DNA of 64,000 nucleotides, taken from assembly GCA_903893945.1 (NCBI GenBank), contig CAITOF010000011.1, positions 1-64,000 of the forward strand. Direction: 5' to 3'. Positions 20,841 to 32,131 of this stretch are shown here, piece by piece. Origin of the DNA: an uncultured Oxalobacteraceae bacterium (GTDB taxonomy: Bacteria > Pseudomonadota > Gammaproteobacteria > Burkholderiales > Burkholderiaceae_D). Under the pieces are notes generated by a model. That model saw only the letters and a program-made list of their open reading frames with translations. It searched no databases and was not told the DNA's origin. The first letter of the stretch is position 1; each line of letters opens with the position of its first letter. Made by a program: the position numbers and the translations under genes.

Positions 20841-22655
20841 TCAGATCGATGATACCAGCTCCACGATCTGTTCACCATAAGTTGCCAGTTTTTTCTCACC
20901 GACACCACTCACGCCGCGCAGATCGGACAGGGAATTGGGGTACGCCTTGGCGATATCGCGCAGGGTGCTGTCATGAAAAATGACATAGGCGGGCACATTA
21001 TGCAATCGGGCGGTTTCCATGCGCCAGTGTCGCAACTTTTCAAACAGGCGCTGGCCCTGTGCTGACAGGTCCGTTTCAATGTAGCCTTTGCTGACCCGTT
21101 TTTGCTTGGCAGGTTTTTGCGGCTTTTCGTAACGGCGCATCTGTACCGATAATTCGCCTTTCAATACCGCCCGTGAAATTTCAGTCAGTTTTAATGAATT
21201 ATAGGACTCGTAATCGACGCTGACATAGCCCTGGGCAATTGCCTGGCGCAAAATCGCGCGCCATTCGGCTTCGCTGCGTGCCGCGCCGATACCGTAAGTG
21301 GAGAGTTGATCATGGCGCCACTGCAGTATGCGTTCGCTTTCCATGCCCCGCAAAATATCGATGACATGCCCTGCGGCAAACCGCTGGTCAACACGGTAAA
21401 TGGCCGACAGCAGCTGCTGGGTAACCACGCTGGCATCAAATGCACTCGGCGGATTCAGGCACACGTCACAATTGCCGCAATTTCTTATGCCTGTTTCGGT
21501 CTGGCCGAAGTAGCTCAGCAGATGTTGACGCCGGCAATGGATGGTTTCGCACAATGCCAGCATGGCATCGAGTTTTCCGCTCTGTAATCGCTTGTAGTTT
21601 TCGTCGGCCTCGGATTCATCGATCATGCGGCGTTGCTGTACCACGTCCTGCAATCCATAGGACATCCAGGCATTGGCCGGTGCGCCGTCGCGACCTGCAC
21701 GGCCGGTTTCCTGGTAATAGCCTTCAATACTTTTGGGCAGATCAAGATGTGCGACGAACCGTACATCGGGCTTGTCGATGCCCATACCGAACGCGATGGT
21801 GGCTACCATGACGATGCTGTCCTCGCGCAAGAACCGCGCCTGATTCTGGGTTCGTATCCGGGTGTCGAGGCCGGCGTGATAGGGTAGGGCACTGATGCCG
21901 TGTTCATTCAGGAATTGGGCGGTCTCCTCCACTTTTTTACGTGACAGACAATAGACTATACCCGAATCCTGCAAATGTTCTGCCTGCAAAAAATCCAGCA
22001 GCTGCTGGCGACCGTTCGCCTTTTCGACGATGCGATAGCGGATGTTGGGACGGTCAAACGACGAGACAAACTGCATGGCGTTTTCCAGCTGTAACCGGGT
22101 AATGATTTCAGCGCGCGTGGCCTGGTCTGCCGTCGCTGTCAGGGCAATACGCGGTATGTGCGGGAAACGTTCGTGCAAGACGGACAGTTTGATGTACTCG
22201 GGCCGGAAGTCGTGACCCCACTGCGATACGCAGTGCGCTTCATCAATGGCAAATAATGATATCGGGCATGCATCGAGCAGTTCCAGACAGCGCTGGGTGA
22301 GCAGACGCTCTGGTGCGACGTAAACCAGGTCCAGTTCGCCCTGGCGCATTTTCTGTTCAATCACCAGAGCTTCCTGAAACGTCTGGGTTGAATTGATGAA
22401 TGCGGCTTTGACACCGACTTCGGCAAGCGCGTCGACCTGATCCTGCATGAGGGCAATCAGAGGTGATACCACCACACCCACACCCTGGCGCAACATTGCC
22501 GGGAGCTGGTAGCATAACGATTTTCCACCCCCGGTTGGCATCAGAACCAGAGCATCACCACCGTTGACAACATGGTCAATTATTTCTGCCTGAGAACCAC
22601 GAAAGGCCGGATAGCCGAAGACGCTCTGAAGTAAGGCGAGTGCTGCTTGGTTCAT
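20841..22655 (-). CDS. recQ: ATP-dependent DNA helicase RecQ
   Basis: [43 protein letters not shown] and zinc-binding cysteines; HRDC-like C-terminus. Confidence 0.96.
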   Translation of the reverse strand: MNQAALALLQSVFGYPAFRGSQAEIIDHVVNGGDALVLMPTGGGKSLCYQLPAMLRQGVGVVVSPLIALMQDQVDALAEVGVKAAFINSTQTFQEALVIEQKMRQGELDLVYVAPERLLTQRCLELLDACPISLFAIDEAHCVSQWGHDFRPEYIKLSVLHERFPHIPRIALTATADQATRAEIITRLQLENAMQFVSSFDRPNIRYRIVEKANGRQQLLDFLQAEHLQDSGIVYCLSRKKVEETAQFLNEHGISALPYHAGLDTRIRTQNQARFLREDSIVMVATIAFGMGIDKPDVRFVAHLDLPKSIEGYYQETGRAGRDGAPANAWMSYGLQDVVQQRRMIDESEADENYKRLQSGKLDAMLALCETIHCRRQHLLSYFGQTETGIRNCGNCDVCLNPPSAFDASVVTQQLLSAIYRVDQRFAAGHVIDILRGMESERILQWRHDQLSTYGIGAARSEAEWRAILRQAIAQGYVSVDYESYNSLKLTEISRAVLKGELSVQMRRYEKPQKPAKQKRVSKGYIETDLSAQGQRLFEKLRHWRMETARLHNVPAYVIFHDSTLRDIAKAYPNSLSDLRGVSGVGEKKLATYGEQIVELVSSI

Positions 22656-22759
22656 TCCTGCGAATCCAGTTCCGGTGTGGGCAGGCGGGTTGAGGCACCT
22701 GCAATTGAAATTATCTAGCTAGTATACAATATCCCCTGTTAATCAGGCTGAGGAGTGCA

Positions 22760-23458
22760 ATGAATAGTTCAAAATTGGCAAAAACAGGCCACGGTTTATC
22801 TCCAGAGCAGTTGTTTCAGAATAATCGCGAATGGGCCGCCGACATTAAAGCGCAGGACGAGCATTTTTTTGCCAAACTGGCCGCGCAACAGACGCCGGAA
22901 TATATGTGGATCGGGTGTTCAGACAGTCGGGTGCCGGCCAACGAATTATTGGGACTGCTGCCGGGTGAATTATTCGTGCACCGTAATGTCGCCAATGTGG
23001 TGGTCCATACAGACCTGAATTGTTTGTCGGTATTGCAATTTGCGGTGGATGTGCTCAAGGTAAAACATGTCATCATCTGTGGTCACTATGGTTGTTCTGG
23101 CGTGGACGCTGCCCTGAAACGGCGTCGCATTGGTCTGGCCGACAACTGGTTGCGCCACGTACAGGATGTACAGCAAAAACATGAGCGCTATCTGGGTGAA
23201 GCACTGGCTGATCATGTCAGGCAGAATCGTCTGGTTGAGCTGAATGTGATTGAACAGGTGGTTAACATCTGTCAGACCACGATAGTGAATGATGCGTGGG
23301 ACCGGCAGCAGGACCTGACCATTCATGGCTGGGTTTACGGCCTGCAGGATGGTTTGCTAAGTGATCTGGGTATGAGTATCAGCAGCCCGGAGATGTTGTC
23401 CACCAAGCTGGCGCAAAGTCTGTTGACCTATGAAAAACCCGGCAGAAACGCGACCTGA
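22760..23458 (+). CDS. can: Beta-class carbonic anhydrase
   Basis: MWIGCSDSRVPANELLGLLPGELFVHRNVAN and CGHYGCSGV motifs. Confidence 0.95.
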   Translation: MNSSKLAKTGHGLSPEQLFQNNREWAADIKAQDEHFFAKLAAQQTPEYMWIGCSDSRVPANELLGLLPGELFVHRNVANVVVHTDLNCLSVLQFAVDVLKVKHVIICGHYGCSGVDAALKRRRIGLADNWLRHVQDVQQKHERYLGEALADHVRQNRLVELNVIEQVVNICQTTIVNDAWDRQQDLTIHGWVYGLQDGLLSDLGMSISSPEMLSTKLAQSLLTYEKPGRNAT

Positions 23459-23463
23459 GCAAT

Positions 23464-24282
23464 TCAAAAGCAGTGTTCTGCGGCGGGAAACTGTTGCGCT
23501 TTAACCGCAGCAACATAAGCGTTGATGGCGTCATCAATACTGGTGTGGCCATCCATAAAATTCTTCACAAAACGTGCTTTTTTCCCCGGGAAGACACCCA
23601 GTAAGTCATGCATGACCAGCACCTGTCCGGAACAGTCGGGGCCGGCGCCGATACCTATCGTGGGGATGGCCAAAATATCGGTTACCTGTTTGGCCAGGTC
23701 GCGTGGAATCGCTTCCAGAACCAGAAGGCTGGCTCCTGCACCCTGCACGATCAGCGCATCTTCTTTTAATTTATCGGCGGCTTTTTCGGTTTTACCCTGT
23801 ACTTTATAGCCACCCATCTGATGCACGGACTGCGGCGTTAAACCCAAATGCGCACAGACCGGAACCGACCGCTCGGTCAAAAACTGTATTGTCGGAGCCA
23901 GCCAGCTGCCGCCTTCCAGTTTCACCATTTCGGCGCCGGCCTGTATCAGCCGCACGGCGTTTTCCATGGCCGATTCGGGTGTCGAATAACTGCCGAACGG
24001 CATGTCGGCAACGACCAGACTGTGTTGATTGCCCCGCGCAACGCTTGCGGTGTGATACACCATTGCTTCGATGCTGACCGGCAGGGTCGAGGTATGGCCC
24101 TGGCATACCATACCCAGTGAATCACCGATCAATAAAACATCGACCCCGCAACGATCCATTAAAGCGGCAAAACTGGCGTCATAGCAGGTCAGCATGACGA
24201 TCTTGTCGCCAGCCGTCCTTTGTTCATGCAAGCGCGGAATGGTGACTTTTGAACGGTGCGAGTCTTCCAGATAGGTAGCCAT
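23464..24282 (-). CDS. panB: 3-methyl-2-oxobutanoate hydroxymethyltransferase
   Basis: [46 protein letters not shown]...DMPFGSY. Confidence 0.96.
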   Translation of the reverse strand: MATYLEDSHRSKVTIPRLHEQRTAGDKIVMLTCYDASFAALMDRCGVDVLLIGDSLGMVCQGHTSTLPVSIEAMVYHTASVARGNQHSLVVADMPFGSYSTPESAMENAVRLIQAGAEMVKLEGGSWLAPTIQFLTERSVPVCAHLGLTPQSVHQMGGYKVQGKTEKAADKLKEDALIVQGAGASLLVLEAIPRDLAKQVTDILAIPTIGIGAGPDCSGQVLVMHDLLGVFPGKKARFVKNFMDGHTSIDDAINAYVAAVKAQQFPAAEHCF

Positions 24283-24397
24283 GATGTTTTTGCTGAGACA
24301 GTGTTCGAGAAAGTGAATTTTAGCTGAGTTTTGCCATTATTGTAGTAAATAACCAAAACGGAAGCAGAAGGGGTTTGGAGGGCAGACCAGCGAAAAG

Positions 24398-24431
24398 AGT
24401 TTATTCCCCGGACTGTGCCGGGGAATAAACT
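24398..24431 (-). terminator. Hairpin downstream of the minor-pilin operon
   Basis: 14-bp perfect inverted repeat AGTTTATTCCCCGG-ACTGTG-CCGGGGAATAAACT; short T run follows on the minus strand. Confidence 0.6.
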
Positions 24432-24465
24432 AACCGAGGTACCGCAATAACATTGAAAAGGACTA

Positions 24466-24900
24466 TCAGTTACTCCAGCAATATGCCGCCGTGCCGGTGC
24501 CGCTGCTGGTCTGTACCGATGCATTAGTAACGGACAACGTGCCGCAGGCGACGTCGTTCTGGTTTGCATTCGGTGTGGCGGTCAATGTATAGGTCGATGC
24601 GGTTGGTCCGGCCGAAAAGGTTATTGCATAATAGGCCGTGCCATTTCGCGGTGAATTATCAAACGGTAGTGCTGCTGCAGTGACTGCAGTCCCGCTCGGC
24701 ATGGTCAAATAGGAGTTTGTCAGGGAATAATTTCTCTCCATCCATTGTTGCAATTCCATTAAATCGGACTTTGCAACATTGCGATTGGCTTTGATGACGT
24801 ACTGATTGTAACTTGGCACGGCAATCGCCGTTAGAATTGCGACGATTGCCATAGTGATAATCAGCTCGAGCATGGTAAATCCGCGTGAATTTTTATTCAT
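24466..24900 (-). CDS. pilE: Type IV pilin-like protein (PilE-like minor pilin)
   Basis: MNKNSRGFTMLELIITMAIVAILTAIAVPSYNQYVIKANRN prepilin signature; start at 24900 within ORF 24466..24969. Confidence 0.85.
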   Translation of the reverse strand: MNKNSRGFTMLELIITMAIVAILTAIAVPSYNQYVIKANRNVAKSDLMELQQWMERNYSLTNSYLTMPSGTAVTAAALPFDNSPRNGTAYYAITFSAGPTASTYTLTATPNANQNDVACGTLSVTNASVQTSSGTGTAAYCWSN

Positions 24901-24917
24901 AATGATCTCGGTTATTA

Positions 24918-27900
24918 TTAACGAAGTTCGTGCCAGTTGATTCGTGTGCCACCAACAAAGGTTCTGCATTGGCCGAAAGCACCGCCGTTAAACTGACCTG
25001 GGCAGGTACCCGCACCGACACCATTTCCGCCCGCACTGGCGTTGTTCAGCGCCGTTTCGAGGCTGTATAAAGATCCTGGTGGTTGCGCATATTGTGATCC
25101 ATACCGCAAACCGCCAATTTCAACGATCACCTGGTTACTGGCCGAGATAACTGAGCTCATCCATGGTATGCCTAACCCGATTGCTCCAAAACTGGCCGTG
25201 CCGGTGGAAGCGCCGGTGAATGCGTTAAAAACATTAATGTAGCCTGTAGCACCGAGGCATGCCGTAGCAGGTGTAAATGAACTGACTAATGCGGTACCGG
25301 TGTCAACTGGAATGATAGGATTGACGATACTGCGTTCACCGTTGGTTGTCGGTAAATTGAAATACCAACCGAGATTGGCCGGGTACGTGACCGCATTACT
25401 CGATGTGGTTCTGCTGAAGTCGCCGTAGGCATCCGGACTTGTGGTTGATACAATCGTCTGCTGTACCAGATTTGCTAGCGTAATGGGCGTCGATGAAAAT
25501 GTATCGATCAATCCATAGATGGCCTGTTGGGTCGTCGTATTGTAATCCGTACGCTGAATGTATTGGCCTGTACCGAAAACAACCTGCCAGGCACCATTGA
25601 CATTGGGATTGGGTGCAACGGCAGGTGCAGCCGTAATCGGTTGATTAGGTGAACCGGCAAACAGTTTTGTTGTTACCCAGGCGTTGGTCGTACTGTTCCA
25701 TTGAACGCGCCACATATTGCCCTGGAGGTCGCCGGCCCACACGGTATCAATAACCCCATTGAACGCCGTGCTGGCCGGGTAGGGTGTCGCCAGACCGTTG
25801 GCGCCTGTAGAGGATTCAACCGTAACTTTAAACAACGTGTTGCCGGTCCCCGGATCTAAAAAGTACAGCACGGCATGGCCATTGGCGCTCCCAAAACCGT
25901 TACCAACGATAATTGCCCACTGATTGCCGCCACCGGCTTTAGGAACCAGTGCATATTGCAGCGGCTGATTAGAAATCGGACTCGTAGACGGTTGGTTGTA
26001 AGTGTAACCAATGTCACCAGTACCATCCGACACATCTGAAATCTCCCACATAAATATGTTGGAGGCATTGCTCTGCGCGTTTAACGACGTGGAAAAGTTG
26101 GTCGGATTGGTTACGTTCAGTGCATAGAAACCTTTACCGCCCGCTCCATACCCGCCGACCAGTTCGGTGGTCCATGTGCCGTTAATGAGGACGTCGCCTA
26201 CCATGGGGGTGGCATCCACATAAAATTGATGAACGTAAGTCGGCATTGTGAGCGAATTTACCCGCGCAGACGTTGTCGTTGCATCCGCTTGCAAGAAGTA
26301 GTTTGGAACGTACGCAAATACTTCCATCCCGGTGGCAACATCAAATGCATGTAACATGCCATCGTTGGCACCCACATAAATTACGGGTGAGCGCCCTGTA
26401 TTATTGGCAATAAAATTGGCGTAACCGGGGAACAGGCTGCCTGAATAGAGTGCACTTGGCACGCCAACGTAGACCGAACCTGAATCCACAATATCACCCA
26501 GCTTGGTGGTCAAGCGTGTACGGAATACGCCACCCGTCTTAATGATTTCATTGGATGAATCGCCGCGTATATAGTCGACGCGTTCACTTCCGAGGGTATC
26601 GACGGCCTTGGTAGTTGGGTCGATATTAAAGTTCGCCTGTTCGGTCGTAGACAGATTGGACAGCGCAAAGGCAGTTCCCTGCAATGCTGAACCTGTACCC
26701 TTAGAGCTGGTAATGATCTGGCGGGTCAGATTGGTCATGTATGTTACGGCGAAGGTGTTTGTCGATCCTGCATAGGTCATGGTTGCACCGGGTACTAACG
26801 GTTGCGACACCGTTGGGTCCAGCCAGTTTGCGGCATTCCAGTCAGGCGTAAGTGCGCAGATTGAAATATCGGTTGTGAAAGGACAGGCTTTCAAGGAGCC
26901 AATACCGCCGTTGGTTAAACTGTAACCTGCAAAAAAATTTTCTTTGGACGTCGAAATCGATACGCCTGATGTCGAGGGGGCGGCGCCATCACCGGAACTG
27001 GTGGCGTTGACGATCGATTGGAATGCGTGTGTCAGACCGTTTTTCAAAGAAACCGGGTCATCGCCTGCATACCAGTTGTCCGGGATATTGTCGCCGCTGG
27101 CATTCCATGCCCGGATGGTACTGCCAGATACAAAGGTATTTGGGTTGTATTTTGTCGCTGTTGACGTTTGATCGGTCAGTGTTGTATTAAAGCCGCCGTA
27201 TTTGGCCAGAAACCAGAATTGTGTTTTTTGTGTTCCGTCATAATTATGGCCCTCCATAACGTCGACGGCAAACGATGTCACTGTTTGAATATCGCCTGCT
27301 GGCCTGCTGGCCGCCAGGTCGGGGCGGATATCATTGGTATGCGCCCAGTAGCCCATGTCACCCAGATACTGATTTCCTGAGCTGCCGTATTGTGGCGTAT
27401 CCGCCGTATTGGCAGGCGAACTGCCAGGTCCTAGCAGCGTCAGAGGTGCGCTGGTGTAGGGCATCGTTGAGTCAGAAGGGACAGAGCCGCTATTACAGGC
27501 AACTCCCGCCGGGTTTCCTCCACCGCCAATCTGCGTGTCGCAAGCCTGGTTGTTTTTATCGCCAAGCAGGATCATGTAATTCTGTTGACAGGCACTGACC
27601 ACAGGATCGCCAGCGGTACCTGCTGCCGGATTATCCGTATTCCCCATGCCGCTAAATGGAATTGCCGGAAAGCCGTCAAAGCGCTGCGCGTAGCTTGACG
27701 TCGCATAATTCATGGCTTGTGAATCGTTGGGCAGTCCGCGCAGGTACCTCAGCGCATCGTAATAGAGCTCTGCCATCGGGTCGCCATATTTGTAGGATTT
27801 ACCTGTCGTGTTTGTCAGTGTTGAATTTGATGGGTAGCCAAACTTGTTCAGATAATTCATGACACCGCTGTTCGATATCGTCGTTCCGGATAACGTGGTA

Positions 27901-29006
27901 CTGGCAGTCGCGTCGGCCGGGTTGGGATTGACAGCATACGTGCCGTCCGTTGCGCTGTATTCGGCATAAGCATTAACTGTCGTTGCGCTCAGTGCAGTGG
28001 GTATGTAGGGACCTACCGATTTCATGCGGGCACGTAGAACACCACCCTGCTGTAATTCGGAACCACTGTAGTCTGACAGATAACCAAACGCGGCAAAACG
28101 CATATTCTGGTTATATTTCTGCATCAAACCTTCCGGCTTGTAGTTTGAACCGTATTGGGTACAGTTGGTTTCCACACCACCAGTCGCTGAAGGATTGCAG
28201 ACCTGTACGCGAATGTGGTAACACATTTGGGCAGAGTTATTTAGCGTTGTCGACAACGCGTTGCAGTCGTCCATTGCCCATTGGGCTGTCGTCGCGGCGG
28301 AAATGTTTAACGATGGCGAAGAGGCTGACGTCGCGCTGACGATCATTTTGTCGCCCAGACCCGAAATTTTGTATATATAGGTGGTTGTGCTCGCGGTTGA
28401 TTGCGCAGTCCCGGCAGGTACGCCCAGATTACCGGCATCGGTCGTTGATGCCGTGCGCAATGGCGCATTGATGTCGCCACTGTTGACAGTGGTTTCAGTA
28501 ATGTTGCCTGGATTGGTATCCATGAACGAGCGCTGCAGGATCGTGTTTGATGCCGTGTCAACCAGTCGCGCGCCACCTGTTAGCGTTTGACGGAACTCAT
28601 CCAGTACTGACATGGATGCCCAATTCAGGAAATTACCTTTCGGGGTCGTGGTCGTGCATGTAGCCGGTTTAAAATAGGTGTTCGTGCTGGTTATCGGGGT
28701 GGCGGTCACATACTGATAGCAGGCGGCTGGATTGAAGTAACCGTAATATGTGTTGGCAGGATTATAGACCCGGGTGTCCGGGTTATTATTGGTGCCAATT
28801 GTTCCGTACGCAGATGTGTCTGCCGTTGGAAATTCAGCCGAAAGTGTCAGGACCAGATTGGATAAGGCGCGATCAATATTGGCCAGCGGGACATTGGACG
28901 GAGTGATGGTGGTGGCAGCCATGGCAACACTGACCGTGGACCAGAAGGTCGTTGCAACCATTGCCTTATTCGTCATTATCCGGTGAATGTGGTTAAGTAG
29001 TTTCAT
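24918..29006 (-). CDS. pilY1: Type IV pilus tip/biogenesis protein PilY1
   Basis: 1362 aa with beta-propeller motifs PVIYVGANDGMLHAFDVATGMEVFAYVPN and GDLQGNMWRVQW; in minor-pilin operon. Confidence 0.9.
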   Translation of the reverse strand: MKLLNHIHRIMTNKAMVATTFWSTVSVAMAATTITPSNVPLANIDRALSNLVLTLSAEFPTADTSAYGTIGTNNNPDTRVYNPANTYYGYFNPAACYQYVTATPITSTNTYFKPATCTTTTPKGNFLNWASMSVLDEFRQTLTGGARLVDTASNTILQRSFMDTNPGNITETTVNSGDINAPLRTASTTDAGNLGVPAGTAQSTASTTTYIYKISGLGDKMIVSATSASSPSLNISAATTAQWAMDDCNALSTTLNNSAQMCYHIRVQVCNPSATGGVETNCTQYGSNYKPEGLMQKYNQNMRFAAFGYLSDYSGSELQQGGVLRARMKSVGPYIPTALSATTVNAYAEYSATDGTYAVNPNPADATASTTLSGTTISNSGVMNYLNKFGYPSNSTLTNTTGKSYKYGDPMAELYYDALRYLRGLPNDSQAMNYATSSYAQRFDGFPAIPFSGMGNTDNPAAGTAGDPVVSACQQNYMILLGDKNNQACDTQIGGGGNPAGVACNSGSVPSDSTMPYTSAPLTLLGPGSSPANTADTPQYGSSGNQYLGDMGYWAHTNDIRPDLAASRPAGDIQTVTSFAVDVMEGHNYDGTQKTQFWFLAKYGGFNTTLTDQTSTATKYNPNTFVSGSTIRAWNASGDNIPDNWYAGDDPVSLKNGLTHAFQSIVNATSSGDGAAPSTSGVSISTSKENFFAGYSLTNGGIGSLKACPFTTDISICALTPDWNAANWLDPTVSQPLVPGATMTYAGSTNTFAVTYMTNLTRQIITSSKGTGSALQGTAFALSNLSTTEQANFNIDPTTKAVDTLGSERVDYIRGDSSNEIIKTGGVFRTRLTTKLGDIVDSGSVYVGVPSALYSGSLFPGYANFIANNTGRSPVIYVGANDGMLHAFDVATGMEVFAYVPNYFLQADATTTSARVNSLTMPTYVHQFYVDATPMVGDVLINGTWTTELVGGYGAGGKGFYALNVTNPTNFSTSLNAQSNASNIFMWEISDVSDGTGDIGYTYNQPSTSPISNQPLQYALVPKAGGGNQWAIIVGNGFGSANGHAVLYFLDPGTGNTLFKVTVESSTGANGLATPYPASTAFNGVIDTVWAGDLQGNMWRVQWNSTTNAWVTTKLFAGSPNQPITAAPAVAPNPNVNGAWQVVFGTGQYIQRTDYNTTTQQAIYGLIDTFSSTPITLANLVQQTIVSTTSPDAYGDFSRTTSSNAVTYPANLGWYFNLPTTNGERSIVNPIIPVDTGTALVSSFTPATACLGATGYINVFNAFTGASTGTASFGAIGLGIPWMSSVISASNQVIVEIGGLRYGSQYAQPPGSLYSLETALNNASAGGNGVGAGTCPGQFNGGAFGQCRTFVGGTRINWHELR

Positions 29007-29052
29007 TTTTTTCTCGATTACTTTAAGTGATGACCTGAATGGATTGGTTTAG

Positions 29053-29748
29053 TTAAGGAGAAGACATACTTTGCAAGACAACTATCGTATTCGGGTTTTG
29101 TCCAACTGCACGAGCCGTTATCCGAAAAACGACATGTGAGGTTGCCTGACCATAAGAGTCGTTCAGGCATGAATTAATCGCTCGAAACATTTCGATAATA
29201 TAGCGCGGCTGGGCATAGACATTCGGTATGGCGCTCGCGCCGGTGTAAGTGCCATACTGAACGGTAGGGAAGGTGCCGGTGTATCCGGGCTGATTCCCCC
29301 AGTTGGCTGCCGAGTCGTCCCAGACCGGGACGGTGGCTGTCGATGGCGTATTGCAATCGTTATAGCATTGGCCTCCGGTGCAGGCTGCTGTCCAGTAAGG
29401 AATCAGTGACGGTCCCCAGGTCCAGTAACCGGCCGCATCGGCTGCCGAAATGGATGAACGATAACCTGTCGGCCGACAACCGGTCGAACCCGCAGGGCAG
29501 AACGCGCCACTGGCTGTTCTTGCCGCTAAATCTCGTTCCGCATCACGTAGCGCCATTTGTGCCGCCTGTAAGGCAACATTGCGGTCGCTCTGATTATTAG
29601 CCATGCGCTCCTGGAGTGTGCTGTTGCTGATTGCAGCCAATCCCAAAAATGCCAACAGCAGCATAAAGACCAGCGACACGAGCAGCGAGGCACCGCGCTG
29701 ATGGATGGGGTTATATCGTGCCACAGGCGTTGGAGTATCGATTTTCAT
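29053..29748 (-). CDS. pilX: Minor pilin PilX-like
   Basis: RGASLLVSLVFMLLLAFLGLAAISNSTLQERMANNQSDRNVALQAAQMALRDAE. Confidence 0.88.
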   Translation of the reverse strand: MKIDTPTPVARYNPIHQRGASLLVSLVFMLLLAFLGLAAISNSTLQERMANNQSDRNVALQAAQMALRDAERDLAARTASGAFCPAGSTGCRPTGYRSSISAADAAGYWTWGPSLIPYWTAACTGGQCYNDCNTPSTATVPVWDDSAANWGNQPGYTGTFPTVQYGTYTGASAIPNVYAQPRYIIEMFRAINSCLNDSYGQATSHVVFRITARAVGQNPNTIVVLQSMSSP

Positions 29749-30782
29749 GGGTAGGCATCTGGAATTGTAAAAATATTGTTTTGCAATGCAAAGGTCCGCG
29801 TGACAACCAGTCTGGCGCGATTGTCCGGGTAGGTTTTCGTCACTCCGCTACAGTTAACGTAAGTATTGCCAGCCAGCGTGGTTGTATAGTTGACGTTGAC
29901 CGAGGCAAATTCCATGCAGACCTGAACTGAAATGACATTAACCCAATTCGTGACACTGTTGGCGGGAACATATCGGGCGGCGTAGCCATCATTTGGTACT
30001 GCCATAGAAATTACTGATGGTATGACACCGTAAAGTATCTGCATGTCCATAACCCCTTCAGCAACGGGTTTCGGGTGAGCTGTGTCGCCATTCCCTAAAC
30101 ACATCAGCCGGTTGGTGGCTGTATCGACGTAAAAACGATTAATCGCCAGTGGGCCACTCGGACTGGCCCCAGCGCCGGCGACATTATTGCCCGCGCAATC
30201 GCCGCCGGCACCGGTACTCGCATTGTAGGCCGGCAAGCTATCCGTATTTGCAACAGGTGCTCGCACGTTATTGAGGTTGGTGGCGGCGGGTTGAACCTGA
30301 TACGACAGGGTAATTGAACTGGCACCCGTTGTGCCAGCGCAAGTCCATGGGTAACTCGTAAAACTGGTCGACGAAAATAATCCTTCGCATCCCGCCACAC
30401 CGTGGATTGAATTAAGCCCGGTGCTATAATTGCTGGCACCGCCAAAATACTGCGACAGCAGATCATTCGTTCGAGCATCTTGCATCGCATAAAATTCCTG
30501 GTTGGCCAATGAGCCGCTGACAACGAATTGAGTGTTGCCCATGTCAGGACCGACGTCTGCGTAGCCTGCCAACCTGATATGGTATCCAATGGTGTCAAAA
30601 GCTGCCTGCGCGGTTTCCTGCAATCGTGAATCGTCATCCTGTTGGCCAAAGGCTTTGACATTCGACACATACAGGGTGCCGACAGAGATAACCAGGATTA
30701 ATCCGATAGTTACGGATATCATCAGTTCGACTATTGAAAACCCGTGTTCCTTCTTGATGGTCTTTGATTTTTGCATGGTCAT
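29745..30782 (-). CDS. pilW: Minor pilin PilW-like
   Basis: EHGFSIVELMISVTIGLILVISVGTLYVSN...QETAQAAFDTIGYHIRLAGY. Confidence 0.88.
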   Translation of the reverse strand: MTMQKSKTIKKEHGFSIVELMISVTIGLILVISVGTLYVSNVKAFGQQDDDSRLQETAQAAFDTIGYHIRLAGYADVGPDMGNTQFVVSGSLANQEFYAMQDARTNDLLSQYFGGASNYSTGLNSIHGVAGCEGLFSSTSFTSYPWTCAGTTGASSITLSYQVQPAATNLNNVRAPVANTDSLPAYNASTGAGGDCAGNNVAGAGASPSGPLAINRFYVDTATNRLMCLGNGDTAHPKPVAEGVMDMQILYGVIPSVISMAVPNDGYAARYVPANSVTNWVNVISVQVCMEFASVNVNYTTTLAGNTYVNCSGVTKTYPDNRARLVVTRTFALQNNIFTIPDAYP

Positions 30783-30789
30783 AGTCGAT

Positions 30790-31329
30790 TCATGGCATAT
30801 AAGGAACGGTTAGACAACGTACACCGACGACAGGTGTGCCCGGACACGTCGAATCGGTATTGGGCGTGGAGGCTGCCAGTATTTTGTCCTGCCACATGAC
30901 GACGATATTGTATGTATAGGTGGCGCCCGTGACCGGAATGACGGCGCCGGTACCTGACGGCAGCTTCGTTTTAAGTCCGGCATTCCATGCTATCAGGTCC
31001 AGTGTTGCCATTTGTGCTGAATTACAGTCCGATGAAGTACCACAGCCGGGTGCGGTTAACCCAGCCAGTGCAGGAATTGCGGCGGTATAACCGTTGTTCA
31101 ATGTGTACGAACCCGCCTGGACTCCTGCCATATTGGCGCGCATCCTGTCTGACAGTTCGTCAGCCAGAAAAGTTGCCTGTGATCGGCTACTGGCTGTTTT
31201 GTTATATTTCATCGCCGATAGCTGAAGACCTGCAAGTCCAAGCGCACCAACGGCAAGAACCAGAATGGTCATCAGAAGTTCCATCATTGCGAAACCGGCC
31301 AGTCGGTTTGCCTGTCGTTTATTTAGCAT
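30790..31329 (-). CDS. pilV: Minor pilin PilV-like
   Basis: AGFAMMELLMTILVLAVGALGLAGLQLSAMKYNKTASSRSQATFLADELSDRMRAN. Confidence 0.88.
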   Translation of the reverse strand: MLNKRQANRLAGFAMMELLMTILVLAVGALGLAGLQLSAMKYNKTASSRSQATFLADELSDRMRANMAGVQAGSYTLNNGYTAAIPALAGLTAPGCGTSSDCNSAQMATLDLIAWNAGLKTKLPSGTGAVIPVTGATYTYNIVVMWQDKILAASTPNTDSTCPGTPVVGVRCLTVPYMP

Positions 31330-31341
31330 CGTTATGCGTCC

Positions 31342-31947
31342 TTAAGTGCCACAAATAGTGTCAGCAGCATATTGCGTCGCTGTATCGACCCGTGGTCGGC
31401 CCTGTGAGTTTATACATATGTATTTACAGTTGGTTGTGGCAGTGGTCCCGCCAGGGCAAACTGTAATGATCGAGCCGGTAAACGTCGGCCCGGGTCGTCC
31501 ATTGCTGAAAAAAGTCACACTGTTTGTCATCGCGTTACCGGTAGGTACGTTGGCAGTATCAGCATTGGTAAAAGGTGAATAGGCTCTTATTACCGCTTCG
31601 CCTGCATCGACCACCGCATTGTAATTGGGATCATAAAAAACAATCCAACCCGATTCCCAACCAGCGGCGGCAGTCGAACAGTTCGCCTGGTCGGTACTTC
31701 GGCACATGGTGACGCCATAACCTGATTTGATCGCTTCACTTCGAGCCAGATTGATCGCTCCGACCAGTTTTTCGACGTCAGACGCAACGTGCGAGAATTG
31801 CACCACATTGGTCAGTGCGGGTGCTGCGATACCTAACAAGACAGCCGAAATGACAATGGTAATAAGTATCTCGATAAGGGTAAATCCGTTCGCCCGCGGA
31901 GGAAAAGGGATTTGTTTGTTGGCGGGTCGTTGCGTAATCAATGACAT
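31342..31947 (-). CDS. fimT: Minor pseudopilin FimT/GspH family
   Basis: ANGFTLIEILITIVISAVLLGIAAPALTNVV...NLARSEAIKSGYGVTMC. Confidence 0.87.
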   Translation of the reverse strand: MSLITQRPANKQIPFPPRANGFTLIEILITIVISAVLLGIAAPALTNVVQFSHVASDVEKLVGAINLARSEAIKSGYGVTMCRSTDQANCSTAAAGWESGWIVFYDPNYNAVVDAGEAVIRAYSPFTNADTANVPTGNAMTNSVTFFSNGRPGPTFTGSIITVCPGGTTATTNCKYICINSQGRPRVDTATQYAADTICGT

Positions 31948-32131
31948 ATCTTAGTTCCAGTTATGTTTAGCCCAGATATTTTGTACGGATTTAAAGCCAT
32001 TGCACAGTAATGTACATTAACCCAGAGAAACATTGAATTCCACTGGTCAGCCGAAATTGACCGCTTGTCGTGCAGCCCAGCAAGTTTCAGTAACAAACCA
32101 CGGAATATGGTTTTATTAAAATTATAATTAT

